Shown here: positions 34,016-43,375 of the stretch, piece after piece
Layout of the letters: the number at the start of each line of letters is the position of its first letter
How positions within the stretch are numbered: the stretch's first letter is position 1
Assembly (NCBI GenBank): GCA_949744505.1
Contig: CATJXY010000040.1
Location: 1 to 56,929, forward strand
Direction of reading: 5' to 3'
Source: an uncultured Erysipelotrichaceae bacterium
GTDB taxonomy: Bacteria > Bacillota_I > Bacilli_A > Erysipelotrichales > Erysipelotrichaceae
DNA length: 56,929 nt
Notes under the pieces: generated by a model
Told to the model about the DNA's origin: nothing
Databases searched by the model: none
The model's input: the letters and a program-made list of their open reading frames with translations, nothing else
Translations under genes and position numbers: made by a program

Positions 34016-34753
34016 CTAATAATCACGTTTATTAAAGAAATTCAATTGATAATCTTCCCAAGTTGAATAGGTATCTACATACTCAAACGGAAAACCATTT
34101 CTCAAACAAGATACATGCCGTGTCAAAACAACAGGTGTATCTTTTGAAATATGTAAATGATTCGCAATCTCCTCATTCGGAAGAACAATACTTAAATTTG
34201 ATTTTCCATTTCCCAATGATAATTTCAGCTTATTCTCTAAATACCCATAAAAAGATTTATTCAAACTGGTAATATCAATCACGGATATGCGATTAACCGG
34301 AACATATGTATATTGTACTGCAATCGGTTTATGGTTTCCATATCGCAAACGTACAAAATAATGTACCATATCCAAAGGATTAATGTAAAGTTTTTTCATC
34401 AAATTTAATTGAGGGAAATCACGGGCTTTCACAACCGAATAAAATAAAAGTTTAGTAGAAACATGGATTCCTCTTTCTTCATATTGCTCTGTAAAGGAAG
34501 ACATAATAACACTTTGTTTTTCAAGATCCGGGAGTTTTACAAAACTTCCGCTACCACGGATTCTTTCTACAAATCCTTTTTTAGCCACATTATTTAATGC
34601 TTTATTAACTGTCATCCTACTCACATTAAACATGGCACAGAGTTCCTTTTCTGTCGGAAGAAGCGAATTAGCCGGAAACTCCCCGCTATAAATACCGTTC
34701 ATCACATATTCTTCAATCTTTTTATATTGATACTTTTCAAATTTCTTTTCCAT
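34016..34753 (-). CDS. GntR/HutC-family transcriptional regulator with UTRA domain
   Basis: The 245-residue protein has an N-terminal winged helix (LLPTEKELCAMFNVSRMTVNKALNNV, residues 28-53; GSGSFVKLP wing) and a UTRA effector domain similar to NagR/DasR, which bind glucosamine-6-phosphate or N-acetylglucosamine-6-phosphate. It lies directly after the nagA-PTS operon and is separated from it by a terminator. Regulation of that operon by an amino-sugar phosphate is likely. Confidence 0.93.
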   Translation of the reverse strand: MEKKFEKYQYKKIEEYVMNGIYSGEFPANSLLPTEKELCAMFNVSRMTVNKALNNVAKKGFVERIRGSGSFVKLPDLEKQSVIMSSFTEQYEERGIHVSTKLLFYSVVKARDFPQLNLMKKLYINPLDMVHYFVRLRYGNHKPIAVQYTYVPVNRISVIDITSLNKSFYGYLENKLKLSLGNGKSNLSIVLPNEEIANHLHISKDTPVVLTRHVSCLRNGFPFEYVDTYSTWEDYQLNFFNKRDY

Positions 34754-34796
34754 TTTAATTCTTCCAACTTTCTTTGTTTCTCTTAATTTGTAGCCA

Positions 34797-34825
34797 AAAC
34801 AGTTCCAATCCGATGGAACTGTTTT
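34797..34825. terminator. Terminator after nagA
   Basis: AAAACAGTTCCA and its complement TGGAACTGTTTT flank a 5-base loop, with a T-run and A-run at the two ends. It closes the PTS-SIS-nagA operon before the GntR gene. Confidence 0.88.
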
Positions 34826-34844
34826 AGGCTGAATTAATTATTTC

Positions 34845-35975
34845 TTAAAGCATTTCTTCTCCATGAACATAAGTTTGGACAATCTTATAGTCTTTATCAT
34901 ATATCGCAAAATCTGCAATATATCCTTCTTTGATCAATCCCTTCTGATCGTCAATACCCAGTACACGTGCCGGATTAATTGTAGCAGCGTTAATTGCGGT
35001 TACAAGCGGAAGATCACCGATTTCCTGAAGATTTTTAACATTCTCGATCATTGTTTTCATGCTTCCGGCAATTTTACCATTAGGCATTCTTCCTACGCCA
35101 TCTTCACAAACTGTAATATCACGGACATCAGTACGGTAGAATCCCGGTTGCAAACCTTTCATGTTGGAAGAATCAGTAACTGTAATCAATCTGTCTTTTC
35201 CTTTCATTCTACCGACAAGATTCAATACTGCCGGATGAACATGAATTCCATCACACATTACTTCACTGAATACTTTATCATTTACCAAAGCAGCACCCGG
35301 AAGATGAGGATCTCTACTCATAAGTGGAGCCATACAGTTAAAACAATGTACTACATTGATTGCTCCCTCATCAATAGCTTGCATTGCTTCTTCATAGGAG
35401 CAACTTGTAAATCCTAAACATACCTTGATTCCGTTTGCAACACAATATTTAAGAACTTCATGATCTTTATCATGTTCCGGAGCCAAACTGATTGTCTTAA
35501 TTGTATTTCTTGAAAGAGCGATATATTCTTTCAAATGCTCAAGAGTTGGCTTTTGAAGCAAATATTTATCATATGTTCCACAATAATTATGATCCAAAAA
35601 TGGTGCCTGAAGGAAAGTACCATGAATTTCAGCCCCCTTCAAGTTCTCATCCTTAACATCTGCAATCGCCTGTAAAGAAGATTTAATTCTCTCTTCCACT
35701 CTTACCATAACACCCGGCAAAAATGTAGTAACACCTTCTTGAGGATAATATTTGACCCATCTTCTGATAACATCCGGATCTCCATCTGTCGAGCTTCCTC
35801 CGCCATATCCATGAGTATGAATATCAATCATACCCGGAATGATAAAGTTATCTCCATAATCTTTAGCATCTGATTTCTTACCCTTTGTAATCGATTTAAT
35901 TTTATCTCCATCAATCTCAATCGTAGCTGGCTCGAATTTTTCATCTAACCAAACATGATTACTTGTTATATACAT
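34845..35975 (-). CDS. nagA: N-acetylglucosamine-6-phosphate deacetylase
   Basis: The 376-residue amidohydrolase removes acetate from N-acetyl-hexosamine-6-phosphates. The metal-site motif is DIHTHGYGGG (near residue 51), with VVHCFNCMAP (near 210) and GIHVHP (near 245) providing histidines, and TVTDSSNMKG with the catalytic aspartate (near 272). In an operon with a mannose-family PTS and an SIS enzyme it points to import of an N-acetylated amino sugar, such as N-acetylgalactosamine or N-acetylglucosamine. Confidence 0.96.
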   Translation of the reverse strand: MYITSNHVWLDEKFEPATIEIDGDKIKSITKGKKSDAKDYGDNFIIPGMIDIHTHGYGGGSSTDGDPDVIRRWVKYYPQEGVTTFLPGVMVRVEERIKSSLQAIADVKDENLKGAEIHGTFLQAPFLDHNYCGTYDKYLLQKPTLEHLKEYIALSRNTIKTISLAPEHDKDHEVLKYCVANGIKVCLGFTSCSYEEAMQAIDEGAINVVHCFNCMAPLMSRDPHLPGAALVNDKVFSEVMCDGIHVHPAVLNLVGRMKGKDRLITVTDSSNMKGLQPGFYRTDVRDITVCEDGVGRMPNGKIAGSMKTMIENVKNLQEIGDLPLVTAINAATINPARVLGIDDQKGLIKEGYIADFAIYDKDYKIVQTYVHGEEML

Positions 35976-35989
35976 AATTCATTTCTCCT

Positions 35990-36472
35990 TTATTTTTTAT
36001 TAAGTAACGGCATGAATTCTTCTTTTGCTTCTGAAGGAATCATTTGTGTATAGAAAACGACACCTTGTGAGCTCAATGAATTAAATGCAGTTTCATCTTC
36101 CGATGTTACACAAACTGTTTTCTTAACTTGTCGTGTACCGGCTCCACCTGACATATTCGCAACATTGACCTCTTTTAGAGGGAAGCCTTTCTCCAATAAA
36201 TCCGTTAAAACTTCCGGACCTTTTACAATCACAAAGATGCGATCTCCTTCATATTTTCTGATCTTAATATTTTCAGTAGCAGTTTTTGTATCTAATATGC
36301 TTAGCTTTACTCCATTTGGACATGCCATTTTCAGCATTCTCTTTCTGAAATCATCCCGAATGATCTCATTATCTACAACCATAATACGGCTGACTTTCAA
36401 ATTTCCAGTCCACATTGCAGCTACTTGTCCATGAATAAGCCTCTCATCTATCCGAATATTAACAATCTCCAT
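35990..36472 (-). CDS. PTS mannose-family IIB component (amino-sugar operon)
   Basis: The 160-residue IIB protein has its phosphohistidine in RIDERLIHGQV (His14). It lies between the SIS enzyme and nagA, and so apart from its IIC and IID partners. It resembles the AgaB/sorbose group. Its IIA donor is not encoded in this operon. Confidence 0.95.
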   Translation of the reverse strand: MEIVNIRIDERLIHGQVAAMWTGNLKVSRIMVVDNEIIRDDFRKRMLKMACPNGVKLSILDTKTATENIKIRKYEGDRIFVIVKGPEVLTDLLEKGFPLKEVNVANMSGGAGTRQVKKTVCVTSEDETAFNSLSSQGVVFYTQMIPSEAKEEFMPLLNKK

Positions 36473-36481
36473 AATAACCTC

Positions 36482-37570
36482 CTATAATCCTACTTCTTTA
36501 CCAGTTTTAGGGGATTTGGAACTCATTCGATCAATAAAAGCCAAACGAGTTTCTTGAATTGGATTGACCCATTTTGCATTACCATTAGCCGCAACGGTCT
36601 GGAATGCAATGACATTGACCAATGTTGAAAAATGTTCGCTCAACTGGTGATCAATTGTCAAGACATGTCTATCCTCAATTTTTTTATTGGTAATTAAGAA
36701 GACATGCGGAGTCAAACTATGAAGCTCATGATAAAGTTTAACAGCTCGATCGGATGGATTTCCTAAAGAATCAATTACAAAAACTGTACGTTCATGATTT
36801 GTTTCAATATAAGGGCCATGCAAGAATTCTTCCATTTCCCAACCGGTTGAAGCTTTTCCCATTGTTTCTTCAATCTTCAATGCTCCCTCAAGCGCAACTC
36901 CATAGTTTGGACCATATCCTAATACTTGAACACGCTTGAAATCAGTGAGTTCTTCTTCATTATCGGCATACCACTTATTAGCCAAAGGGATTGCTTTTTC
37001 CATAACTGCAACCATTTCTCTTAGCTCTGACTTAATTGAATCATATTCTTCAGCAGAGATTCGTGAAGAGCCTAACGCTGCTTCAAGAGCGAATAAAATA
37101 TAGAATAGAACAGAAGTTGAATATCCTTTTGTTACAAATCCAATTTTTTCAATTCCCATTCCCCAGTTACAAATTACATCACAATTATCTTTCATGACAC
37201 TTTCAACATTTCCGGTCACACCGACCACTTTATGTCCATGTTCTTGAATACGTTTCATTGCATGATTTGTGTTCATACTTCTTCCACTTTGCCCCATTCC
37301 TACATAAAACGTATCTTGATCGAAAATCGTTTCATAATTTTCCATTGTAAATGAAGTGCATATTTCCACTTTCATCTTCAAAAGCTTCTCAATAAAGTAC
37401 TTTGCAGTTTGAGATCCGTTGAAAGAAGACCCGGAAGCGGTAATTTGAATACGCTTATAGTCTTTTTCCAAAAACGCATTAACAATATCTTTTGTTAATT
37501 CTTTTGAATTTTCAATATTTTCTAAACACTGTTTTGGGGTTTCATTGATATACTGAAACATTGTTTCCAT
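36482..37570 (-). CDS. SIS-domain sugar-phosphate isomerase/deaminase or deglycase (AgaS/FrlB-like)
   Basis: The 362-residue protein has two SIS domains: ASGSSFNGSQTAKYF (about 45-59) and MGQSGRSMNT in the first, then YGPNYGVALEGALKIEE and EFLHGPYIE (about 218-252) in the second, as in the isomerase half of GlmS. Without the glutaminase domain it fits AgaS (galactosamine-6-phosphate deaminase/isomerase) or fructosamine-6-phosphate deglycases. In an operon with nagA the amino-sugar role is favoured. Confidence 0.92.
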   Translation of the reverse strand: METMFQYINETPKQCLENIENSKELTKDIVNAFLEKDYKRIQITASGSSFNGSQTAKYFIEKLLKMKVEICTSFTMENYETIFDQDTFYVGMGQSGRSMNTNHAMKRIQEHGHKVVGVTGNVESVMKDNCDVICNWGMGIEKIGFVTKGYSTSVLFYILFALEAALGSSRISAEEYDSIKSELREMVAVMEKAIPLANKWYADNEEELTDFKRVQVLGYGPNYGVALEGALKIEETMGKASTGWEMEEFLHGPYIETNHERTVFVIDSLGNPSDRAVKLYHELHSLTPHVFLITNKKIEDRHVLTIDHQLSEHFSTLVNVIAFQTVAANGNAKWVNPIQETRLAFIDRMSSKSPKTGKEVGL

Positions 37571-37591
37571 AATTTTTTAGTTTCCTTTCTA

Positions 37592-38407
37592 TTAGACAAC
37601 CAAAATTCCGAAATAAGAAAGAAGAATGCTGACAACCATGACTGCAAAAATTAATCTTCCTGATTTCATACCGAATTTTCCTAAGAACCAGTAGCATATA
37701 ACTCCGGCAAGAGCAGATCCGATTTTAGGCATAATTGCATCCAATAATTGTGTTTGTAGATTAAATTCAATTCCCATCAAATTAATTGTTCCGAAATTTA
37801 CTTTAACCATTGTAGCAATCATTGATCCAATAACTGTAATTCCAAGGATGCTTCCTGCTTTTGTAAGCTTAGAAAGCTGATCACTCAATGTTGTCGTCAA
37901 TTTTAAACCTTGTTGATAACCCAACTTGCAAAGCCATGGTCTTAATACGAATGGCATAAATACAAGCCATGCAAACCAAATAATCGTTCCGACATAATTT
38001 CCTTCAAGACCCGTTGTCACAGCAATTGATCCGAAGATTACAGCAATAACACTTGAGAATAGAGTATCTCCGATTCCGGAGAATGGTCCCATTAAACTTG
38101 TCTTTACGGCTTGAACCATATCTAATCCTGCTTCACCTAATTCTTCTTGAACAGCAACATCCATCCCAAAAATAATATTTGCTAAATTTGTTTCACAGTT
38201 GAAGAATTGAGATTCAACTTCATATGCGTGTAAACGAGCATTTTCATCATCTTTATAAAGCTTATCCAAAGTAGGTGCAACAACTACTAAATATCCTGCT
38301 GCTTGCATTTTTTCATAGTTCCAAACCAAAGAACGGAATAATGTCCATCTGAATGAAAGCTTAAATAAGTCTTTATCACTGAATTTTTTTGATACTTCAT
38401 TACTCAT
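37592..38407 (-). CDS. PTS mannose-family IID component (amino-sugar operon)
   Basis: The 271-residue membrane subunit has SFRWTLFRSLVWNYEKMQAAGY-like N-terminal features and VKTSLMGPFSGIGDT, the IID hallmark, near residue 106. GGGAGGAAAC precedes the ATG at 38407, and the start overlaps the end of IIC by 8 bases. It pairs with IIC to form the permease. Confidence 0.95.
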   Translation of the reverse strand: MSNEVSKKFSDKDLFKLSFRWTLFRSLVWNYEKMQAAGYLVVVAPTLDKLYKDDENARLHAYEVESQFFNCETNLANIIFGMDVAVQEELGEAGLDMVQAVKTSLMGPFSGIGDTLFSSVIAVIFGSIAVTTGLEGNYVGTIIWFAWLVFMPFVLRPWLCKLGYQQGLKLTTTLSDQLSKLTKAGSILGITVIGSMIATMVKVNFGTINLMGIEFNLQTQLLDAIMPKIGSALAGVICYWFLGKFGMKSGRLIFAVMVVSILLSYFGILVV

Positions 38408-39173
38408 CGTAGTTTCCTCCCTCACTGTCCGCACTTATCTGTGTATTATTATTCTCCAAATTATATACAAAGAGTGCAATTGCTAATCCGATTGTCGCAA
38501 CTGCAATTGTGGAAGCTCCAAAATATGCAGATAGCACAAATCCAATAATTAAATATTGATAATTTCCTTTGAGTGGCATATATTTAAGCAATATTGTAAA
38601 TCCGATTACCGGGAAAATATTTGAAGCAATCTTTAATCCATTACTTAACCAAACAGGCATAATAGCATTCAATGTATCAACCAAGCTAGGACCAATCAAC
38701 AAACAAATCAATACCGGTGCAAGTCTTGTCAAAGACCAAGTAAAGATACCACATAGATAAACTTTCATAATACGGCTAAGATCCCCTGTTGGAACCAAAG
38801 CATCTACTTTATGTTGCCAATAACTGTTAATAATTCTTCCCAAAACATCCAATTGGACAGTTAAAGCAGCAACAGGAATACCTACTAGTGCAATTGTGGA
38901 AGCCACATTATCTAGACTTCCCCCACATAGTGCAACAACGATAATTGCAGCAACTTGATAGTTTGGAATTGAAGCTCCTCCAAAGTAATTAAGTCCGAGT
39001 GCATAAGATTGCAAAGTAGCACCCACAATTAAACCTAACGTTGGGTTTCCCATTACAATTCCTGCAAAAATACCTGTAATAATTGTATTGCTTGGCAACA
39101 ATGCGACTGTCATTACATCGACTTGTAATACTGCCGCCCACAAGCACAGTAGTATAATTTGAACTGGTGTCAT
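38400..39173 (-). CDS. PTS mannose-family IIC component (amino-sugar operon)
   Basis: The 257-residue polytopic IIC protein has IITGIFAGIVMGNPTLGLIVG near residues 31-50 and GGASIPNYQVAAI further on. It is the promoter-proximal gene of the operon IIC-IID-SIS-IIB-nagA. It starts with AAGGAGGAG. No IIA gene precedes or follows it. Confidence 0.95.
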   Translation of the reverse strand: MTPVQIILLCLWAAVLQVDVMTVALLPSNTIITGIFAGIVMGNPTLGLIVGATLQSYALGLNYFGGASIPNYQVAAIIVVALCGGSLDNVASTIALVGIPVAALTVQLDVLGRIINSYWQHKVDALVPTGDLSRIMKVYLCGIFTWSLTRLAPVLICLLIGPSLVDTLNAIMPVWLSNGLKIASNIFPVIGFTILLKYMPLKGNYQYLIIGFVLSAYFGASTIAVATIGLAIALFVYNLENNNTQISADSEGGNYDE

Positions 39174-39295
39174 AATTCTCCTCCTTCAGTAATTAACAAG
39201 ATTTTTTAATTTTCCCGGGATTTATTTCTTTTTTATCTTATTAACCTTACATCAAGAATAAATGGAAATAAGAATATTTGGAATACTTTTTAAAA

Positions 39296-39316
39296 ATATG
39301 TATATCATATGTATAT
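39296..39316. repeat. Tandem ATATGTATAT repeat between the PTS operon and the MATE gene
   Basis: ATATGTATAT occurs at 39296-39305 and again at 39307-39316, separated by a single C. It lies upstream of the IIC gene and downstream of the MATE terminator. It could be a regulator site or only low-complexity DNA. Confidence 0.35.
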
Positions 39317-39329
39317 TTAAAATACAAAA

Positions 39330-39356
39330 AAATGTACTATTTTTCAATAATACATT
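39330..39356 (-). terminator. Terminator of the MATE gene
   Basis: On the minus strand AATGTA-TATT pairs with AATA-TACATT across a short loop (one mismatch), followed by TTTTTTTG. It lies 25 bases after the stop. Confidence 0.7.
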
Positions 39357-39380
39357 CTTTAATTTATTTTTATATTTAAC

Positions 39381-40745
39381 TTATGCTGCTTGGTATTTCA
39401 TTTTTTTACCGATTTTAATTCGAATAATAATAAAGCAAATGAAATGTACACTTGATGTAATGATCCAACTGATCGGATATGAAACATATAAATTTTCCAA
39501 AGTATGGACTGCTTGGAAAATTGTTGCAATCCAAACCAAACGAAGAGCACATGCTCCGAGCAATGACACAATCATCGGCATAACAGAATATCCAAGACCT
39601 CTTAGACTTCCTACAAAAACATCCATAATACCACATAGTGCGTATGTCAAACAAACATATTTTAATCGAATCATTCCGGCATCTATTACAGCAGCGTCTG
39701 TTGAATAAATACCAAGCAAAACACGTCCGCCGAAATAACAGCCAAATCCCATCACAACCCCCACTACGATAACACAGATTTGACATACTAATAAAATACG
39801 ATTTATTCTTTCCAACTTATTTGCTCCATAGTTTTGCCCCGTAAAAGTCAAACATGCTTGATAGAACGCATTCATTGCAGAATATACAAATCCTTCAATA
39901 TTTGCAGCCGCTCCATTTCCCGCCATTACAATGGATCCGAATGAATTGACAGAAGATTGAATAACAACATTTGAAAGTGAGAATACCGTACCTTGTATTC
40001 CGGCAGGAAGACCTATCTTAGCAATATCCAAAAACTTATCTTTATAAATCTTCAATTGCTTCGGATAAAGACGAAGACTTCCGGATTCATGGATCAAGCA
40101 AATCATGACAAGTGTCGCTGAAACATACTGAGAAATAATTGTCGCCAAGGCAACTCCGGCAACATCTAATTTCATGACTATAACAAAGAATAGATTCATG
40201 ATTACATTCAAAACCCCGGCAAGACTCAAATAATAAAGCGGCCTTTTTGTATCTCCTTGAGCACGAAGAATAGAACTACCAAAGTTGTATAACATACTAG
40301 CCGGCATACCAAGGAAATATATCTTCAAATAAAGAGAAGATAAAGGCAGAACATCTGCCGGTGTATCCATCCATGAAAGCAAAGTTCCTGCCGCAAAAAA
40401 GCCAAATAAAGCAAGAGCCACTCCACCAATGGCAGCGACAAAAATAGATGTATGCACTGTTTCATATACATCCTTATTATTCCCTGCTCCCATATACCGA
40501 GCAGTCATTACATTTGCACCGATAGATAATCCCATAAATAAATTAATAATTAAATTCACCAATGAACCTGTTGAACTAACCGCAGCAAGTGATTGACTTC
40601 CCGCAAATTGACCAACAACAATTACATCCGCCGCATTAAACAATAGCTGAAGGATACTTGAAATCATCAACGGTACTGAAAATAATAATACCTTAGGCAA
40701 AATTGAACCTTCACACATATTGATGCGATAAGATGTTTTAGCCAT
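39381..40745 (-). CDS. MATE-family efflux transporter
   Basis: The 454-residue protein has 12 hydrophobic segments and MATE features: SVPLMISSILQLLFNAADVIVVGQFAGSQSLAAVS-type first helices and a matching second half from about residue 235. It exports cationic drugs or metabolites using sodium or proton gradients. It is monocistronic, with its own terminator. The substrate is unknown. Confidence 0.95.
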   Translation of the reverse strand: MAKTSYRINMCEGSILPKVLLFSVPLMISSILQLLFNAADVIVVGQFAGSQSLAAVSSTGSLVNLIINLFMGLSIGANVMTARYMGAGNNKDVYETVHTSIFVAAIGGVALALFGFFAAGTLLSWMDTPADVLPLSSLYLKIYFLGMPASMLYNFGSSILRAQGDTKRPLYYLSLAGVLNVIMNLFFVIVMKLDVAGVALATIISQYVSATLVMICLIHESGSLRLYPKQLKIYKDKFLDIAKIGLPAGIQGTVFSLSNVVIQSSVNSFGSIVMAGNGAAANIEGFVYSAMNAFYQACLTFTGQNYGANKLERINRILLVCQICVIVVGVVMGFGCYFGGRVLLGIYSTDAAVIDAGMIRLKYVCLTYALCGIMDVFVGSLRGLGYSVMPMIVSLLGACALRLVWIATIFQAVHTLENLYVSYPISWIITSSVHFICFIIIRIKIGKKMKYQAA

Positions 40746-40880
40746 ATAAAATCCCTTCTTTCCTACAAACTGATGTTTAGTCTACCACAAACCAAATGTA
40801 AAAAAAAGTTTTTTTTCAGTTTTTCCAAAAAAATTTCATTTTCTATTTTTCTCAATCAATTTTATACATTAAAACAATAA

Positions 40881-40914
40881 AAATCCTTAAAGAGATCTCA
40901 CATCTTTAAGGATT
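40881..40914 (-). terminator. Terminator of the flippase-like gene
   Basis: AATCCTTAAAGA and TCTTTAAGGATT pair around a loop on the minus strand, followed by TTTTTATTG. It starts 12 bases after the stop. Confidence 0.85.
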
Positions 40915-40925
40915 ATTGGAAAGCT

Positions 40926-41927
40926 TTATGAGGATTCACAATCTTTATGTTTTCTCACTTTTAATTCTATAAATGCAACCATTCCTAAAATAAACCCGAC
41001 TGCATTAAAGAAAAATTGGTATAAAAGCATACTTGAAACAGCCTTTGCCGTACCAAAATATGGAGTAAATAATAGAAGATGCATAAACTCTTTTGATCCG
41101 ACTCCGGTCGGATTCGGAATAACAGAGGCAACCATTTGTTCCAAAGCAGTCAATGCCAAGCAAAGAAAAAATGTGTCTTTTGAACCTTGTACACAAGCCC
41201 AATTGATCATAAAAGAAAATAAACACTTACCACATGTTTGAAAAAAAGCACTTACCATCAATTTCTTATCTTCAAACATAGTTTTTGTCCCATTTACCAA
41301 ATGATTAAGGCTATCTGATAACTGATGAATAAATGATTCGTATTTCTTTTTCCGATCCATCTTGTTCAAAATACGGATCAAAATGTTTTGCAAAGAAGGC
41401 ATAACACACGGTAAGATCAAAATCAAACAAAGACCTAAATTTAAAATCAAGCAAATCAAAACAAGCAATTGCAACTGCTGCTCTTTTAACTCATTCCAAA
41501 ATATTAAAGCAAATATCGCACTTAAAAATGTCACACTTAACTTGTGTAGATCATAATGTACTGTTTTTAAGCCAAATGCTTGTGAGTACTCAATCCCATC
41601 ATGACTCAAATGAAGCATACAACCTAGAGTCGCCCCAACATTTAAAGTAACAATAGCCCAGAGCTTCGTATAGAAAACACACAAAATTCCATGCTTACGA
41701 GGATAATGAGGGAAATTCTTTCTTGCAAGAAAAGCCAATGTCATTCCTTCTGTAATATAAAATATTAACGTACACATCAATGCCACACCAAGCATAGAAG
41801 CTTTAAGCTCAGAAATCTCTATAAAAGCAGACGGCAATGTATCACGAATCATAGAGAAAAGCATTCCTAAAATAATAACAGCAATCAAAGCATTAACAAT
41901 CACAGTTTTCTTTTTTCCTTGATTCAC
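40926..41927 (-). CDS. Lysylphosphatidylglycerol synthase transmembrane-region (YbhN/UPF0104) family protein
   Basis: The 333-residue protein has seven to eight hydrophobic segments and matches the flippase-like membrane domain of MprF. Visible features are the GATLGCMLHL segment and PNPTGVGSKEFMHLL near residue 278, a variant of the PxPGGxGxxE family motif. It has no cytoplasmic synthase domain. It may transport lipids or lipid-linked sugars. It stands alone, with a terminator downstream. Confidence 0.85.
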   Translation of the reverse strand: MNQGKKKTVIVNALIAVIILGMLFSMIRDTLPSAFIEISELKASMLGVALMCTLIFYITEGMTLAFLARKNFPHYPRKHGILCVFYTKLWAIVTLNVGATLGCMLHLSHDGIEYSQAFGLKTVHYDLHKLSVTFLSAIFALIFWNELKEQQLQLLVLICLILNLGLCLILILPCVMPSLQNILIRILNKMDRKKKYESFIHQLSDSLNHLVNGTKTMFEDKKLMVSAFFQTCGKCLFSFMINWACVQGSKDTFFLCLALTALEQMVASVIPNPTGVGSKEFMHLLLFTPYFGTAKAVSSMLLYQFFFNAVGFILGMVAFIELKVRKHKDCESS

Positions 41928-42057
41928 TTACGATCTCTCCTTTCTGCTACTCCTCACAAAAACAGGCAATAAACATGACTATATGATACATTTTCCTATT
42001 CAATTTTGCAATATCACAATGATTTACAAAATCAGCAGAATGTCATTTTAAACAAAA

Positions 42058-42085
42058 AAGCTGATGAATTAATTCATCAACTTTA
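42058..42085 (-). terminator. Terminator of the TldD/PmbA operon
   Basis: AAGTTGATGAATT and AATTCATCAGCTT pair on the minus strand, followed by TTTTTTG. It lies directly after the stop codon. Confidence 0.85.
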
Positions 42086-42088
42086 GCT

Positions 42089-43375
42089 CTATTCTTCAAT
42101 TCCTGTGATATTTACATCAAACATACAAACCGTATCGGGAACAATCATATTATTATGTTGTTTTAATTCTTTAGAAAACAAGAAATTCTTTTGTGCATCC
42201 TGAATATTTCCGGAAATTGAACCGCCACTGACACATGTTGTCTTTTTACCATCATAATAATATGCCAAGCGAATTTCCCCGGCAAAATCCCCGGATGTCG
42301 GATCTGTTTGAAAATCGCTGAATTCAACTACTTCTAAATAAGGTTGCATTTTTAATTCTTCAACACTTCTTTGTCCACCCTCAACTTTAAAATTACTGAA
42401 AATACAAGCTTCACTTTTCCCAACATATTGACTAAATTGTTGATTTCCCCAGTAATTACAGCAGATATTGTCTTGAATTAAAATTCTATCTTCAATTTTA
42501 TGACCATCTGAATCATAAGCAGCATTACTTCCCGAATTCTCTATAGAGGCACATCCCATTAAAGTAACTTTATCTCCGCTGACTTCTTCCTTCGTGATTG
42601 ATTCATTTAAAGAAAAATCCGAAATCCCCGTGTAAAGATTTTGAACATTGCATCGAGAAATATAATATCTCATCAAGCTACATACATTTTTTCCACTCAA
42701 AAGAACCGTTCCTTTTTTCAAATTCGGAGTATTTGTTGCCCTTAATCGATCTTTACCGCTTTGTAAAGCATTTTCAATTTCCGTTTTTAAGTAATCTCGA
42801 TCACAAGTACCGAATACAAAATTACGATAAAGTTCTACTTCGTGTGTTTCATTTTTCGCATTCAAAACAATTTCACACATACTATCCATGTTGGAATAAG
42901 AAACATCCACTCCTTGTGAATTTATAATTCTTATTTCTTTTTCATTTACAAAAACTTCATACGAATTGATTTTCTCGTTCTCACTTTCATTACAAGACTT
43001 TACCGTTGCGATAATATCTTGTGCTGCCTTTTTAGCATCAACAGCCTTTCTTTCTGCCATTTCCTTATGATTTGATCCATTCAAAGTATAAATCGGGTTT
43101 TTTACATAGGAAGCACTGATACATAAGTTTTTTATTGCATTTTCCACTTCTTCACGACTCATTGTCGGATGAATTTCACAGCTTGAACTTCCCAGATAAG
43201 AATCATGGTCAATCTTTTTATACACCGTAAGTTGAATATGTTCTACTTCTTTTTTACGATTCATGTCCAACTTATGCTGCACGAAGAAAAATTCATTTGA
43301 AACCGTTTTACTTGAAATGATCTTATAATCGTCCGCATCACTCTGCTTAAGAATTTCCAATATTGTTTCTATCAT
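42089..43375 (-). CDS. TldE/PmbA-like metalloprotease subunit
   Basis: The 428-residue protein is the non-zinc partner of a TldD/TldE protease. It has the family fold (EVFVNEKEIRIINSQGVDVSYS, SGDFAGEIRLAYYYDGK, VSGGSISGNIQDAQKNF) and no HExxxH motif. TldD/E cleaves unfolded peptides and processes some RiPP leader peptides. The start overlaps the stop of the tldD-like gene at position 43375, so the two are translationally coupled. Confidence 0.9.
   Translation of the reverse strand: MIETILEILKQSDADDYKIISSKTVSNEFFFVQHKLDMNRKKEVEHIQLTVYKKIDHDSYLGSSSCEIHPTMSREEVENAIKNLCISASYVKNPIYTLNGSNHKEMAERKAVDAKKAAQDIIATVKSCNESENEKINSYEVFVNEKEIRIINSQGVDVSYSNMDSMCEIVLNAKNETHEVELYRNFVFGTCDRDYLKTEIENALQSGKDRLRATNTPNLKKGTVLLSGKNVCSLMRYYISRCNVQNLYTGISDFSLNESITKEEVSGDKVTLMGCASIENSGSNAAYDSDGHKIEDRILIQDNICCNYWGNQQFSQYVGKSEACIFSNFKVEGGQRSVEELKMQPYLEVVEFSDFQTDPTSGDFAGEIRLAYYYDGKKTTCVSGGSISGNIQDAQKNFLFSKELKQHNNMIVPDTVCMFDVNITGIEE

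Noticed and set aside
39262-39708. 148-codon plus-strand frame between the PTS operon and the MATE gene
   Set aside because: Most of it is the antisense of the MATE gene's 3' end, and the start lies in the MATE terminator/AT-rich gap.
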